From contig NZ_VOHK01000004.1 of assembly GCF_007859325.1 (NCBI RefSeq), positions 372,001 to 436,000 on the forward strand: 64,000 bases of DNA, in the 5' to 3' direction. The position numbers and the translations under genes were made by a program. Positions 1 through 11,211 of the stretch are shown piece after piece; within the stretch, counting starts at the first letter, position 1, and each line of letters starts with the position of its first letter. The notes under the pieces were generated by a model. It was not told the DNA's origin and did no database searches. It saw only the letters and a program-made list of their open reading frames with translations. Source of the DNA: Luteimonas marina. Its GTDB lineage: Bacteria > Pseudomonadota > Gammaproteobacteria > Xanthomonadales > Xanthomonadaceae.

Positions 1-1245
1 GGAACCGACCACGCGGTCCTTGTGCCCGGTCAGACCGAACCGCGCACCGATGTCACGCGAGAACGATTCGTTGGCGATGACGATGCGCGCCTCGATGATC
101 ACCTGATCGACCGGCTTGTCCAGCGCAGCCACCAAGCGCTTGATCTCGGCCACCCGCTGCGGGATGTCGATCGCCAGCAGGGTGTTGGTGCGGCGGTCGA
201 AGCTGAGGCTGCCGCGCGCGGACAGGAAGCCGCGGCTCTGGCCGGCGCCGCCGGCACTGCCGCCGCCGCCCTGGCCGGTCTTGCTCTCGTCGGTCAGCAG
301 CTTGGCGATGTCCTCGGCGTTGCCGTAGCTGATCGGGATGTACTCCGTGACCATCTCGGCGCGCTCTTCCAGGGCAAGACGGGCGTTCTCCTTGTCCTGC
401 TCGAATTTCGCGATCTCCGACTGCGGCGCGACCCACACCACGTTGCCGCTGCGGCGCTTGTCGAGCGAGCGCGCCTGCAAGACGATGTCCAGCGCCTGGT
501 CCCACGGCACGTTGATCAGCCGCAGGGTGACGTTGCCGGTGACGGTGTCGCTGGCGACGATGTTGAGATTCGACTCTTCGGCGATCAGCTGCAGCACGGT
601 GCGTACCGGCACGTCCTGGAAGTTGAACGTCACCGGCCGCCCGCTGTAGGCGCGCGACGCCGAGGCCTGCGCGGTCGTCGTCGCGGCCGCGGGACTGCTG
701 GCGCCCACGGCACGGTCCGCTGCCGCCGCCGCACGCGGCACGATCTCGACCACGTAGTCGCGACCGCTCTGGTAGGCCATCGACTCGAAGTTGCCCTGCG
801 CGCTGAGCACGACCTGCGCGCCCTCGCCACCCTGGCGCGCATCGATGCGCTGCACCGGCGTGGCGAAGTCGGTGACGTTGAGCGGGCGCTGCAGCGCGGC
901 GGGCAACGAGGCATTGCCGATGTTCACGATCACGCTGGAACCCTGGGTCCGCAGGTCGGGATTCGCACCCTCCCCGTCGAAGCGCAGGATCAGCTTGCCG
1001 GCGCCGCCATCCCCGCGCTTGAAGTCGACGGCAGAGACCGATACGACGCCGGGCACCTGCTTGGCCGGATCGGCGGACGCGACCTGCGCGACGGCAAACA
1101 GGCCGGGCGCGATCGCGCTTGCGGACGTGGGAGCACCCGCCGCGGCAGAGGCCGACAGCAGGCCGGCGACAAGGCCGAGCGCCAGGGCCTTGGCCGGGAA
1201 GGCCGGCCGGGCCGGTTGCGCACTACGCACTTTGTTGACGGTCAT
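1..1245 (-). CDS. pilQ: Type IV pilus secretin PilQ (3' part outside window)
   Basis: PilQ forms the outer-membrane ring through which the type IV pilus leaves the cell. The visible 415 residues begin with a signal peptide (hydrophobic stretch about residues 18-36, ending in an SASAAAGAP-type cleavage region), then an AMIN domain (about 65-165) that binds peptidoglycan. Secretin N-terminal repeats follow, containing VTFNFQDVPVRTVLQLIAEE and DVTVTGNVTLRL-like segments, then a Gly/Ser-rich linker (GQGGGGSAGGAGQS) and the start of the next N domain. The secretin beta-barrel lies beyond the window edge. The ATG at 1245 has a GGGGAAG ribosome site about 8 nt upstream and follows pilP by 15 nt, so it is the last gene of pilMNOPQ. 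The gene is cut by the window, not truncated biologically as far as can be seen. Confidence 0.95.
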   Translation of the reverse strand, partial: MTVNKVRSAQPARPAFPAKALALGLVAGLLSASAAAGAPTSASAIAPGLFAVAQVASADPAKQVPGVVSVSAVDFKRGDGGAGKLILRFDGEGANPDLRTQGSSVIVNIGNASLPAALQRPLNVTDFATPVQRIDARQGGEGAQVVLSAQGNFESMAYQSGRDYVVEIVPRAAAAADRAVGASSPAAATTTAQASASRAYSGRPVTFNFQDVPVRTVLQLIAEESNLNIVASDTVTGNVTLRLINVPWDQALDIVLQARSLDKRRSGNVVWVAPQSEIAKFEQDKENARLALEERAEMVTEYIPISYGNAEDIAKLLTDESKTGQGGGGSAGGAGQSRGFLSARGSLSFDRRTNTLLAIDIPQRVAEIKRLVAALDKPVDQVIIEARIVIANESFSRDIGARFGLTGHKDRVVGS

Positions 1246-1260
1246 CTTGACTTCCCCTGA

Positions 1261-1809
1261 TCAATTGTCTTCGAGCGCAACCGAAGCCGGCCGTTCCAGC
1301 CAGCCGCCAGCGCCATCCGGCACGAGTTCGACGAGATCGATTCTATCTTCACGCACGCCGGTCACCCGGCCATCGTTCTGCCCCAGGTACGAACCCGACG
1401 ACACCCGGTAGGTCACCTTGTCCGGCGCCATCACCAGCGCCACCATGCCCGGACCGGTATGCAGCGTGCCGACCATGTCCAGGCTGTCGAGCGGGAACTG
1501 CTCGAGCGTCTGCTTGCGGCGGTTGGAGTCCGGCCGCGGGCCGCTGCCGCTGCCATCGTCACGGAACGCGGCGCTGAACGGGTCGCGCATGTCCTGCGCC
1601 GCGTACTCGAAGGTCTCGAACTGCTGCATGACCGGCAGCGGGTCCAGCGGCGGCGCCGGCCGTGCCTTGACGTTGGCCACCCACTCCTCGAGGTTCGGCG
1701 CGTCGCCCGGCGTGCTGGTGATGCCGCGCACGCAGCCCGACAGCGCCAGCACGGCCAGCGGCAGCACGACGAATCCGAAAATGCTCTTCGACTTGGTTCG
1801 CATGATCAC
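1261..1809 (-). CDS. pilP: Type IV pilus inner-membrane lipoprotein PilP
   Basis: PilP is the periplasmic lipoprotein that links the PilN/PilO complex in the inner membrane to the PilQ secretin. The 182-residue product has a short signal peptide ending in a lipobox, LALSGC, with the lipidated Cys at about residue 26. An extended linker follows (FETFEYAAQDMRDPFS, the conserved region that contacts PilN/O), then a beta-rich C-terminal domain. The reading frame opens with GTG at 1809, overlapping the pilO stop as GTGA; an ATG two codons further in (1803) is an equally reasonable start. It sits between pilO and pilQ in the usual order. Length and lipobox are typical of Xanthomonas-type PilP. Confidence 0.93.
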   Translation of the reverse strand: MIMRTKSKSIFGFVVLPLAVLALSGCVRGITSTPGDAPNLEEWVANVKARPAPPLDPLPVMQQFETFEYAAQDMRDPFSAAFRDDGSGSGPRPDSNRRKQTLEQFPLDSLDMVGTLHTGPGMVALVMAPDKVTYRVSSGSYLGQNDGRVTGVREDRIDLVELVPDGAGGWLERPASVALEDN

Positions 1810-2474
1810 TTCGCCCCCCCGGCTGCCTGCGCCGCCTGCGCCGCGGCCTCCTCTTCGTCGAGGTAGCGGTAGGTCTTGACCGTGCCCGCCAGCTCGAGGC
1901 TGGAGTTCGGGCTGATCGCGGCCAGCGGATTGCTGCCGCCACCGCGCGGGCGCAGCGAGATGTCGTGCATGGTCATGATCACCACCCGCGGCAGCGAGGC
2001 CACGCCGCTGACGAAGGCGCCGAACTGGTGGTAGGTGCCGACCATCTTCAGCTCGATCGGCTTCTCGGCGTAGAACTCCTTGGGCACTTCGGGGCCGGGC
2101 TTGAACAGCTCGTTGCTGATGCCGGTGGCGAGCGCGGTCTGGGAGATGTCGTTGATCAGCGCCGGCATCTCGGTGCGGCTGGGCAGCTGGCGCAGCATCT
2201 GCTGCAGCTGCTGTTCCATCTGCGCGAGCTGCTGCTTGAGCGGCTCGAGGTTCGCGGCGCGGCCCTGCTTCTCCTCGAAATCGGCGCGGAGGCCGGCTTC
2301 CTGGGATTCGAGCCCCTTGAGTTCATCGCCCTTCTTGCGGGTCACCACGTACCACAGCAGGCCGAAGATCAGCAGGCCGAGCAGCACGCAGAAGCCGATC
2401 TTGAACTCCCGCGGCCAGGCGCCGGTGTTGTTGAAGTCCAGCTCCCGCAGCGACATCTTCTTTTTCTGGCTCAC
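1806..2474 (-). CDS. pilO: Type IV pilus alignment protein PilO
   Basis: PilO is a bitopic inner-membrane protein that pairs with PilN through coiled coils and ferredoxin-like periplasmic domains. The 222-residue product shows a short cytoplasmic N-terminus, one membrane helix (about residues 25-46, FKIGFCVLLGLLIFGLLWYV), a heptad-rich region with many Gln/Leu/Glu (about 55-100), and a C-terminal alpha/beta domain. The first codon is GTG at 2474 and overlaps the pilN stop (GTGA); ATG at 2456 is an alternative. It belongs to the five-gene pil operon transcribed leftwards. Confidence 0.93.
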   Translation of the reverse strand: MSQKKKMSLRELDFNNTGAWPREFKIGFCVLLGLLIFGLLWYVVTRKKGDELKGLESQEAGLRADFEEKQGRAANLEPLKQQLAQMEQQLQQMLRQLPSRTEMPALINDISQTALATGISNELFKPGPEVPKEFYAEKPIELKMVGTYHQFGAFVSGVASLPRVVIMTMHDISLRPRGGGSNPLAAISPNSSLELAGTVKTYRYLDEEEAAAQAAQAAGGAK

Positions 2475-3192
2475 GGGGCGCCTCCTTCAGCGGACTCGGA
2501 CGCGGCCGGCTCGGCAGCCGGCTCCGCGGCGGGTGCCGCGGGCTCCGCCGTCGGCGCTTCCGCCTGCGGGGCTGCGTCGGGAACCTGCGGCTCGGCGCTG
2601 ACGGGCGGCACCGGATCCGGAATGCCGTCGCCGTCCTCGTCCTTCGGCGCGTTCGGGTTGGCCAGCTGCACCGACAGGTTGAACGCGTAAGGCAGTCCGG
2701 CCACGCCGTCGCGGGCCTCGATGATCGACAGGTCGGGCTTGGTCATCCAGCCCGAGCCCTCGAGGTTGCGCATGTAGGTGCTGACCCGCGAGTTGGACTG
2801 CGAGCGGCCTTCCAGCGTGAGCTTCTCGCCCTCCTGCTTGATCGTGGTCAGGATCACGCCGTCGGGGATGGTGCGCACCAGCGAGTCGAACAGGTGGACC
2901 ATCTGCGAGCGGTTCGCCTGCAGCTGCTCGATGACTTCCTTGCGCGCCAGCAGCCGGGATTTCTGCTTGTCCAGCTCGTCGATCTCGACGATCTTCTTGT
3001 CGACCTCGGCGATCTGCTGCGTCAGGTACTGGTTGCGCTCCTTCTGCCCGGAGATCTGGGCGTTGTAGTACATGTTGAACAGGAACCACAGCGCCAGTCC
3101 CGCGAGCGCCGCCAGCCCCAGCATCACGCCGAAGTCCTTCTGGCGCTGCTTGCGGCGCTCCGCGCGCCACGGAAGTAGGTTGATCCGGGCCA

Positions 3193-3193
<1 letters not shown>
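2471..3193 (-). CDS. pilN: Type IV pilus alignment protein PilN
   Basis: PilN spans the inner membrane and recruits cytoplasmic PilM through its N-terminal peptide. That peptide is clearly present as MARINLLPWR, the conserved PilM-binding motif. One membrane helix follows (about 24-43), then a coiled coil rich in Gln/Lys/Glu (about 48-100) and a ferredoxin-like domain. The 240-residue product ends with a low-complexity Pro/Ala/Glu tail of about 55 residues, longer than in many homologues and probably unstructured. The start overlaps the pilM stop by one base (TGATG), which implies translational coupling. Confidence 0.94.
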
Positions 3194-4275
<1,082 letters not shown>

Positions 4276-4300
4276 TTACGTGCGCAACGTGCCCCGACGC

Positions 4301-4331
4301 ATTAAATAACGGACTTTTCATCCGGTGGCAA
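4301..4331 (-). promoter_or_regulatory. Probable sigma-70 promoter of pilMNOPQ
   Basis: On the minus strand TTGCCA (4331-4326) is followed after 17 nt by TATTTA (4308-4303), inside an AT-rich patch (ATTAAATAAC on the plus strand) that stands out in a GC-rich region. It lies about 50 nt upstream of the pilM start. Seen by eye only. Confidence 0.45.
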
Positions 4332-4511
4332 CTGTCGATTCTCCAGAGCGTGCCGGATTGCCCGGGTTGGGGCCAACCCTGCCCCTCCGCGACACCTCCA
4401 CGCAAGGGCCGTGCCGGCCGCGGGCACGGGGGAAGGGGCGCAACCCGAACAAAGGCGATACGCAGGAAGCCGGGCGCTACGGCCAGCCGCGGCCGCGGCG
4501 CCCGGCCCCTC

Positions 4512-4517
4512 TATACT
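4512..4517 (+). promoter_or_regulatory. Candidate -10 box of mrcA (very short leader)
   Basis: TATACT ends 9 nt before the mrcA ATG, so a transcript starting at the usual distance would carry only a few leader bases. No convincing -35 hexamer and no Shine-Dalgarno sequence are seen between it and the ATG. Confidence 0.35.
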
Positions 4518-4526
4518 TGCGCCCCT

Positions 4527-7091
4527 ATGTCGACGCCCGAACACCGGCCAGTCCGGAAGAAATCCCGCCTCCTCCGCTTCCTGGGCTGGGCCCTGCTGGC
4601 CTGCCTGGCGCTGGGGCTGGTCGCTGTCGCCGCCGCCGGATTCCTTTATTACACGGTGTCGTCGAAGCTGCCTGACGTGCAGAGCCTGCGCGACGTCGAG
4701 ATGCAGGAGCCGATGTACGTCTATTCCCGCGACGGCAAGCTGATGGCGCTGTTCGGCGAGATGCGGCGCTACCCGGTGCGGATCGAGGACGTGCCCGACC
4801 GCCTGAAGAAGGCCTTCCTCGCCACCGAGGACGCGCGCTTCTACGAACACGGCGGCGTCGACTACAAGGGCGTGGCGCGCGCGGTCTGGCTGATCGCCAA
4901 GACCGGATCGAAGGAAGGCGTGCCCGGCGGCTCGACCATCACCCAGCAGGTCGCCCGCCAGTTCTACCTGAGCCCCGAGGTCAGCTACACGCGCAAGTTC
5001 GCCGAGATGCTGCTGGCGCGGAAGATGGAGCAGGAGCTGAGCAAGGACGAGATCTTCGAGCTGTATCTCAACAAGAGCTTCTTCGGCAACCGCTCCTACG
5101 GCGTCGCCGCCGCGGCCGAGTTCTACTACGGCAAGCAGCTGGCCGAGCTGGACCTGGACGAGATGGCCTCGCTGGCGGCGATTCCGAAGTTCCCGTCCAG
5201 CGGCAATCCGCTCAGCAATCCCGAGCGCGCGCGCGAGCGTCGCGACGACTACGTGCTGGCACGGATGCAGGAACTGGGCTTCATCACCGCGGCCGAGTCC
5301 GCGCAGGCGCGCGCCGTGCCGATGCACGCCAGGCCACACGAGCGCCCGGTCGAGATCTATGCGCCCTACGTGGCGGAAATGGTGCGCCAGGAGATGGAGG
5401 CGCGCTTCGGCGGCGACGTACTGACCAAGGGCTACCACGTCACCACCACCATCGACCCGGCGCTGCAGGCCGCCGCCGACCAGGCCGTGCGCAGCGGGCT
5501 GTCGGTCTACGACCACCGCCACGGCTGGACCGGCAAGCCCGAGCAGACCTTCGAACTCGCCGCCGACGAGGACGCGGCCACCGCCGGCGCGCGCCTGCGC
5601 GGCACCCCGGCGCAGAGCGGGCTGCTGCCGGCGGTGGTGCTGCGCAGCGGCAACGGCACCGCCGACGTCGCGCTCACCGACGGCACCACGGTGACGCTGG
5701 ACGCGGCCAGCAGCCGCTGGACCGGGAAGAACCCGGCGGCGCTGGTCAAGCGCGGCGACGTGGTGCGCGTCAAGCGCATCGAGACGCCGGCCAAGGGCGG
5801 CACGACGGCCGCTTCCGGCGACGCTCCCGCCGCGCCGCCGACCGTCAGCTGGCAGCTCGATCAGCTGCCGCGCGGCCAGGCCACCCTAGTCTCGCTGGAG
5901 CCCGACACCGGCGCGCTGCGCGCGCTGGTCGGCGGCTTCAGCTTCGCCGGCAACAAGTTCAACCGCGCCACCCAGGCGCGGCGCCAGCCCGGTTCCAGCT
6001 TCAAGCCCTTCATCTACGCCGCCGCGTTCGAGCGCGGATTCAACCCGGCCTCGATCGTGCTCGACGCGCCGGTGGTGTTCCGCATGCGCCGCGGCCAGGA
6101 CTGGCGGCCGCAGAACGACGACGGCCGGTTCGCCGGCCCGATGCGGCTGCGCGAGGCGCTGGTGCGCTCGCGCAACCTGGTCTCGGTGCGCATGCTCGAC
6201 GCGATCGGCGTCGACTACGCGCGCCGCTACATCAGCCATTTCGGCTTCGACGAGGCGGAGCTGCCGCCGAACCTGTCGATCTCGCTGGGCACGCCCTCGC
6301 TGACCCCGCTGTCGGTTGCGCGCGGCTACGCGGTGTTCGCCAACGGCGGCTTCCGCATCGACCCGTGGTTCATCGACGAGGTGCGCGACCGCAGCGGCGA
6401 AGTGGTGTTCAAGGCCAACCCGGCGATCGCCTGCCGCACCTGCTCGGTCGGCAACCGCGCCATCCAGGTGGCGCGCGCCAACGTGGTCGACGGCTTCGAC
6501 CTCGGGCCGGCGCGGCCGGCCCAGCCCGCGCGCCCGGCCGGCGACGCGGCCGAGGGCGAAGGCGAGTCGGAAGCGCCCGCCGAGCTGCCGGAGGACGCGA
6601 TCCTCGCCCAGCGCGCGATCGACGAGCGCGTGGCCTACCAGCTGGTGTCGATGATGCGCGACGTCGTGCAGCGCGGCACCGGCGCCCAGGCCAGGGTGCT
6701 CGGCCGCGAGGACGTGGGCGGCAAGACCGGCTCCACCAACGACCACCGCGACGCCTGGTTCTCCGGCTTCGGTGGCAACCTCGTGACCTCGGTCTGGGTC
6801 GGCCGCGACGACAACCGCTCGCTCGGCTACCGCGAATACGGCGGCAGGGCCGCGCTGCCGATCTGGATCGACTACATGCGCGTCGCCCTGAAGGACGTGC
6901 CGATCGCGCGCAACGATCCGCCCGACGGCATGATCAAGGTCGCGGTCACCGCCGGCGGCCAGCTGCTGCCGACCACCTCCAGCGGCGGCATCGTCGAGTA
7001 CGTCAAGGTCGAGGATCTCGAGCGCATGGAGTCGGCCAACGAATTCGACTTCGACGACATGCCGGCCGAGGAAGCGTTCGACATCTTCTGA
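4527..7091 (+). CDS. mrcA: Penicillin-binding protein 1A (bifunctional transglycosylase/transpeptidase)
   Basis: This class A PBP polymerises glycan strands from lipid II and cross-links the peptides in the periplasm. The 854-residue product has one N-terminal membrane anchor (about residues 13-37). A GT51 domain follows with catalytic Glu101 in [12 protein letters not shown], plus [12 protein letters not shown] and [15 protein letters not shown]. After an inserted OB-like region comes the transpeptidase domain: Ser490 in the SSFK motif, SRN in [10 protein letters not shown], and Lys733-Thr-Gly in GGKTGSTND. The frame extends upstream to 4263, but the ATG at 4527 is chosen because it gives the usual cytoplasmic tail before the anchor and follows a -10-like TATACT. 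The gene is divergent from pilM, the standard arrangement in Pseudomonas and Xanthomonas. Confidence 0.96.
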   Translation: MSTPEHRPVRKKSRLLRFLGWALLACLALGLVAVAAAGFLYYTVSSKLPDVQSLRDVEMQEPMYVYSRDGKLMALFGEMRRYPVRIEDVPDRLKKAFLATEDARFYEHGGVDYKGVARAVWLIAKTGSKEGVPGGSTITQQVARQFYLSPEVSYTRKFAEMLLARKMEQELSKDEIFELYLNKSFFGNRSYGVAAAAEFYYGKQLAELDLDEMASLAAIPKFPSSGNPLSNPERARERRDDYVLARMQELGFITAAESAQARAVPMHARPHERPVEIYAPYVAEMVRQEMEARFGGDVLTKGYHVTTTIDPALQAAADQAVRSGLSVYDHRHGWTGKPEQTFELAADEDAATAGARLRGTPAQSGLLPAVVLRSGNGTADVALTDGTTVTLDAASSRWTGKNPAALVKRGDVVRVKRIETPAKGGTTAASGDAPAAPPTVSWQLDQLPRGQATLVSLEPDTGALRALVGGFSFAGNKFNRATQARRQPGSSFKPFIYAAAFERGFNPASIVLDAPVVFRMRRGQDWRPQNDDGRFAGPMRLREALVRSRNLVSVRMLDAIGVDYARRYISHFGFDEAELPPNLSISLGTPSLTPLSVARGYAVFANGGFRIDPWFIDEVRDRSGEVVFKANPAIACRTCSVGNRAIQVARANVVDGFDLGPARPAQPARPAGDAAEGEGESEAPAELPEDAILAQRAIDERVAYQLVSMMRDVVQRGTGAQARVLGREDVGGKTGSTNDHRDAWFSGFGGNLVTSVWVGRDDNRSLGYREYGGRAALPIWIDYMRVALKDVPIARNDPPDGMIKVAVTAGGQLLPTTSSGGIVEYVKVEDLERMESANEFDFDDMPAEEAFDIF

Positions 7092-7104
7092 GCGGCGCCC
7101 CTCT

Positions 7105-7180
7105 TGTAGGAGCGCCTTCAGGCGCGACCGCTTTCGCGCGGCTCCTTCGACGCCCGGTCGCGGCTGAAGCCGCTCCTACA
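7105..7180. repeat. Dispersed inverted repeat, family A
   Basis: Two imperfect inverted arms: TGTAGGAGCGCCTTCAGGCG at the left, CGGCTGAAGCCGCTCCTACA at the right. Related copies are at 41542-41626 and 49826-49851. It lies just past mrcA, could fold into a long hairpin, and may end its transcript. Confidence 0.8.
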
Positions 7181-7302
7181 CCGTGGCAGGACGGGCCCGG
7201 ATCGACGTGCGAATGCCGCGGCGATGAACCGCCGCCCCGCTTCACGTTGACGTTTCCGGCGCATGGGGTACAGTCGGCGCGTCGCAGGACCGGGGGATCG
7301 AG

Positions 7303-7956
7303 ATGCACCGCGCCCGCCAGCACGCCGAAACGCGCACCCGCGAACGTCGGCGCCGCCTCGCCCACGAAGCCGCGAAGCTGATGGCCGAAGGCGGCATCCG
7401 CGACTTCCACCAGGCCAAGCTCAAAGCCGCCGACCGCCTCGGCTTCCACGACGACGCCTCGCTGCCGCGCAACCGCGAGATCGAGGACGCCCTGCGCGAA
7501 TACCAGCGCCTGTTCCTCGGCGACAGCCACGCCCACGGCCTGCGCGCGCGCCGCGAGGCCGCGCTGCGCGCGCTGGAGTTCTTCGCCCGCTTCGACGCGC
7601 GCCTGGTCGGGCCGGTGCTCGACGGTACCGCCGACGCGCGCTCGCCCGTCGCCCTGCAGCTCTACAGCGACGACGCCGACGCGGTGGCGCGTTTCCTCGA
7701 GGAGGGCGGCATCCCCGCCGAATCGCGCAGCCGCCGGCTGCGGCTGGACCGGATGCGCGAGGGCGAGTTCCCGGTGTGGATGTTCAGCGCCGAGGAACTG
7801 ACCTTCGACCTGACCGTGCTGCCGGCGATCGCGCTGCGCCAGGCGCCGCTGTCGAGCGTCGACGAGAAGCCGATGCGGCGCGCGTCCGCGGCGCAGCTGC
7901 GGCAGATGCTGGTCGACGAGGACATCGCCGGCTACGACGCCGAGAGTGGGGACTGA
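7303..7956 (+). CDS. Conserved hypothetical protein
   Basis: The product is 217 residues, soluble, rich in Arg and Ala, with no signal peptide or membrane segment. The N-terminal third is helical and basic (RTRERRRRLAHEAAKLMAEGGIRDFHQAK). The middle (ARLVGPVLDGTADARSPVAL) and the C-terminal acidic stretch resemble a small nucleotidyltransferase-like alpha/beta protein, but no catalytic motif can be named, so no function is assigned. ATG at 7303 follows GGGGGATCGAG, an acceptable ribosome site, and a -10-like TACAGT lies at 7268-7273. A longer overlapping frame starting at 7263 is a shadow. The gene stands alone between two dispersed repeats. Confidence 0.75.
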   Translation: MHRARQHAETRTRERRRRLAHEAAKLMAEGGIRDFHQAKLKAADRLGFHDDASLPRNREIEDALREYQRLFLGDSHAHGLRARREAALRALEFFARFDARLVGPVLDGTADARSPVALQLYSDDADAVARFLEEGGIPAESRSRRLRLDRMREGEFPVWMFSAEELTFDLTVLPAIALRQAPLSSVDEKPMRRASAAQLRQMLVDEDIAGYDAESGD

Positions 7957-7991
7957 AACCGCGCGCCTCAGGAGGTCGTCTCCGACCCCAG

Positions 7992-8089
7992 CTTGTCATC
8001 CCGAAAGCAGTGAGGGATCTGCCCTGCGGAAACAAGAATCCCTCACGGAGCCCTGTCCTGAGCGCAGCCGAAGGATTCGGGATGACAAG
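7992..8089. repeat. Dispersed inverted repeat, family B
   Basis: Arms CTTGTCATCCCGA and TCGGGATGACAAG flank a central part containing GAGGGATCTGCC- and AATCCCTCACG-like segments. Same family as 31648-31734 and 49715-49804, with partial copies near 11045 and 47603. Confidence 0.8.
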
Positions 8090-8150
8090 CCGAGGTACTG
8101 GGTGATTCCTGCCAATCACCAATATGCGAATCCCCCTGACGCCCCCAACG

Positions 8151-8178
8151 AAAAACGCCCCGCGATGCGGGGCGTTCT
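8151..8178 (-). terminator. Intrinsic terminator of gltA
   Basis: On the minus strand, AACGCCCCGCATCGCGGGGCGTT forms a strong stem that runs into TTTTT. It begins about 18 nt beyond the gltA stop codon. Confidence 0.85.
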
Positions 8179-8195
8179 GCCTTCGCGCCAGAGCT

Positions 8196-9479
<1,284 letters not shown>

Positions 9480-9563
9480 GGATGCGCTCCTCGGGTTTCG
9501 GACGTGCGGACGGGCCCCGGGGGCCCGGCGACGGCGGCCAGGACAACTGCCGCAACGCAACAA

Positions 9564-9572
9564 TTATCGCAC
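9564..9572 (-). promoter_or_regulatory. Candidate extended -10 promoter of gltA
   Basis: Minus-strand TGCGATAAT (9572-9564) is an extended -10 element about 85 nt upstream of the gltA start. No good -35 hexamer is seen, as is common with extended -10 promoters. Confidence 0.4.
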
Positions 9573-9696
9573 AGCCGGTTCGAGCGCCGACTCGGACTTT
9601 GGTCGCGCAAGACGGAACCCGACGCGGCAATGATGAGGAACGCGCCGCCGCGCGTGGGGACAATGAATTGCCGGGCGATCGAGCTTCACAAATGCC

Positions 9697-9724
9697 GACG
9701 GCCACCTTGCGGCGGCCGTCGATG
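9697..9724 (-). terminator. Hairpin downstream of rpmE2
   Basis: The minus strand has GACGGCCGCC, a short GCAA loop and GGTGGCCGTC about 20 nt beyond the rpmE2 stop, but only a weak T-run follows. It is a probable terminator or an RNA-stabilising stem. Confidence 0.5.
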
Positions 9725-9742
9725 GAACGCATTGTTGCCCGC

Positions 9743-9991
9743 TTACTTCGCGTAGCGACGCTTGAACTTGTCGATGCGACCGCTGGTGTCGATGACCTTG
9801 TTCTGGCCGGTGTAGAACGGATGCGTCGCCGAGGACACTTCGATCTTCACCAGCGGGTATTCGTTGCCGTCCTCCCACTTGATCGTCTCCTTCGAGGAGG
9901 CGGCCAGCGTGGAACGGGTGAGGAACCTGAAATCGGAAGTCACGTCCTGGAAGACGACTTCGCGGTATTCGGGATGGATGTCGGCCTTCAT
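9743..9991 (-). CDS. rpmE2: 50S ribosomal protein L31 type B
   Basis: This is a small protein of the large ribosomal subunit, 82 residues. It has the L31 N-terminus [16 protein letters not shown] and the C-terminal [16 protein letters not shown]. It contains no Cys, so it is the zinc-free paralogue that replaces zinc-binding L31 when zinc is scarce; that role is known for the family. The frame is open to 10030, but the ATG at 9991 matches the family start exactly. No Zur-type palindrome was recognised upstream, so zinc regulation cannot be claimed from the sequence. Confidence 0.95.
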   Translation of the reverse strand: MKADIHPEYREVVFQDVTSDFRFLTRSTLAASSKETIKWEDGNEYPLVKIEVSSATHPFYTGQNKVIDTSGRIDKFKRRYAK

Positions 9992-10065
9992 GACGATTAC
10001 CGTGACGTTTGCGCAAGGAAAGAGCGGCATTTTAACGCGTGCGAGACGCCCGGCGCAAGCCGGCT

Positions 10066-11004
10066 TCAGGCGGCCGCCAGCGCGGCCCGGACCCGGGCCT
10101 CGAAGGCCGCTTGGTCGTAGCAGAGCAGGATCCGGGCCCGGTCGGGCGCCCCGGTCTGCCGGTTCCAGTCGACCACGGTCGCGCCGCGGGCCGGCCCCTG
10201 CGCCAGCGCGACCTCGATCGGGCGCTCGGCCACCTCCCCCGCCCCCTGCGGCGCCAGCGCCCAGGCCATGGCCAGGGCGTCGGCCGCGAACCAGCGGTCA
10301 CCGCGGCGGTCCGCCGACCACGCCCGGGTCTGGCGCGAGATCGCCTCGTAGAAGCGGGCCCGGTCCGAGTCGGCCGCCAGCCATTGCACCACCGCCTCGT
10401 GCGGCAGGCCGTGCGCGAGGGTCGCCTCCCAGTCCGCGAGGTCGAAGACGGGGAAGGCCTCGAACACGATCTTCGCGGCTTCGGGATCGAAATAGACGTT
10501 GAATTCCGCCGCCGGGGTGATGTTGCCGTGCGCGGTCACCGCGCCGCCCATCACCACGAGGCGGGCGACGCGTTCGGGCAGGGTCGGGTCGAGCTTCAGC
10601 GCCAGCGCGACATTGGTCAGCGGTCCGAGCGCGACCAGCAGCAGCCGGCCGGCGTGCGCGTGCGAGAGGCGCAGGATCGCCAGCGCGGCGTGTTCGCGCG
10701 CGGGTGCGCCGCTGGCCGGTTCATAGCCCACGTCGCCGAAACCGTCCTGCCCGTGCACGTAGGCCGCATCGGGGGCGGCGTGCAGCAGCGGCGCCGCGCA
10801 GCCGGGGAAGACCGGAACATCGCTGCGCCCGGCCACCTCGCACAGCTTCAGCGCGTTGGCGACGGTGTGGCGCAGGCCGACGTTGCCGGCCGCGACCGTC
10901 AGTCCGACGATGTCGTGGCCGGGATCGTTGAACGCCATCAGCAATGCGAGCGCATCGTCGACGCCGGGGTCGGTGTCGATGAGCAGGGGGATCTTGTCGG
11001 TCAT
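10066..11004 (-). CDS. Nucleoside hydrolase family protein with altered active site
   Basis: Inosine-uridine preferring nucleoside hydrolases split ribonucleosides into base and ribose. The 312-residue product has the calcium- and ribose-binding N-terminus [18 protein letters not shown], the [11 protein letters not shown] segment, the VVMGGAV loop, and the [12 protein letters not shown] ribose-binding stretch. In the C-terminal part, where family members usually read HDP/HDA followed by a helix, this protein reads [12 protein letters not shown]. The calcium-binding Asp remains but the usual catalytic His is Ala. It may still be active, as in subgroups that use other acids, or may have another substrate. 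Start ATG at 11004; there are no co-directional neighbours close by. Confidence 0.85.
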   Translation of the reverse strand: MTDKIPLLIDTDPGVDDALALLMAFNDPGHDIVGLTVAAGNVGLRHTVANALKLCEVAGRSDVPVFPGCAAPLLHAAPDAAYVHGQDGFGDVGYEPASGAPAREHAALAILRLSHAHAGRLLLVALGPLTNVALALKLDPTLPERVARLVVMGGAVTAHGNITPAAEFNVYFDPEAAKIVFEAFPVFDLADWEATLAHGLPHEAVVQWLAADSDRARFYEAISRQTRAWSADRRGDRWFAADALAMAWALAPQGAGEVAERPIEVALAQGPARGATVVDWNRQTGAPDRARILLCYDQAAFEARVRAALAAA

Positions 11005-11044
11005 CAGGAGTCGGACATCAGGGAACCGGAAAAGCCTAGAGGTT

Positions 11045-11180
11045 TGTCATCCCGGGCCCGGAAGCAAGATCCCTCGCTACGCTCGGGACGACACCTTCGG
11101 GAACAATGCTCGCTGCGCTCGGGATGACACCTTCGCGAACAACGCCCGCCGCGCTCGGGATGACGCCTCCGGGAACAGCA
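11045..11180. repeat. Family B repeat fused to a 3 x 36-bp tandem array
   Basis: A family B arm (GTCATCCCGGGC... at 11046) runs into three consecutive 36-bp units at 11073-11108, 11109-11144 and 11145-11180. Each contains CGCTCGGGATGACACCTTCG or a close variant, followed by GGAACA. There are no unique spacers between the units. It lies between the nucleoside hydrolase and recG genes. Confidence 0.8.
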
Positions 11181-11211
11181 CCGCATCGACTGCGCACGGC
11201 GCACCGCGGCG

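Noticed and set aside
9920-10066. A Zur (zinc uptake regulator) operator upstream of rpmE2
   Set aside because: Expected from family knowledge, but no AT-rich palindrome of the right kind is visible.
11073-11180. 36-bp regularly repeated units that look like a short CRISPR array
   Set aside because: The units are directly adjacent with no spacers, they match the arm of a dispersed repeat family, and there are no cas genes.
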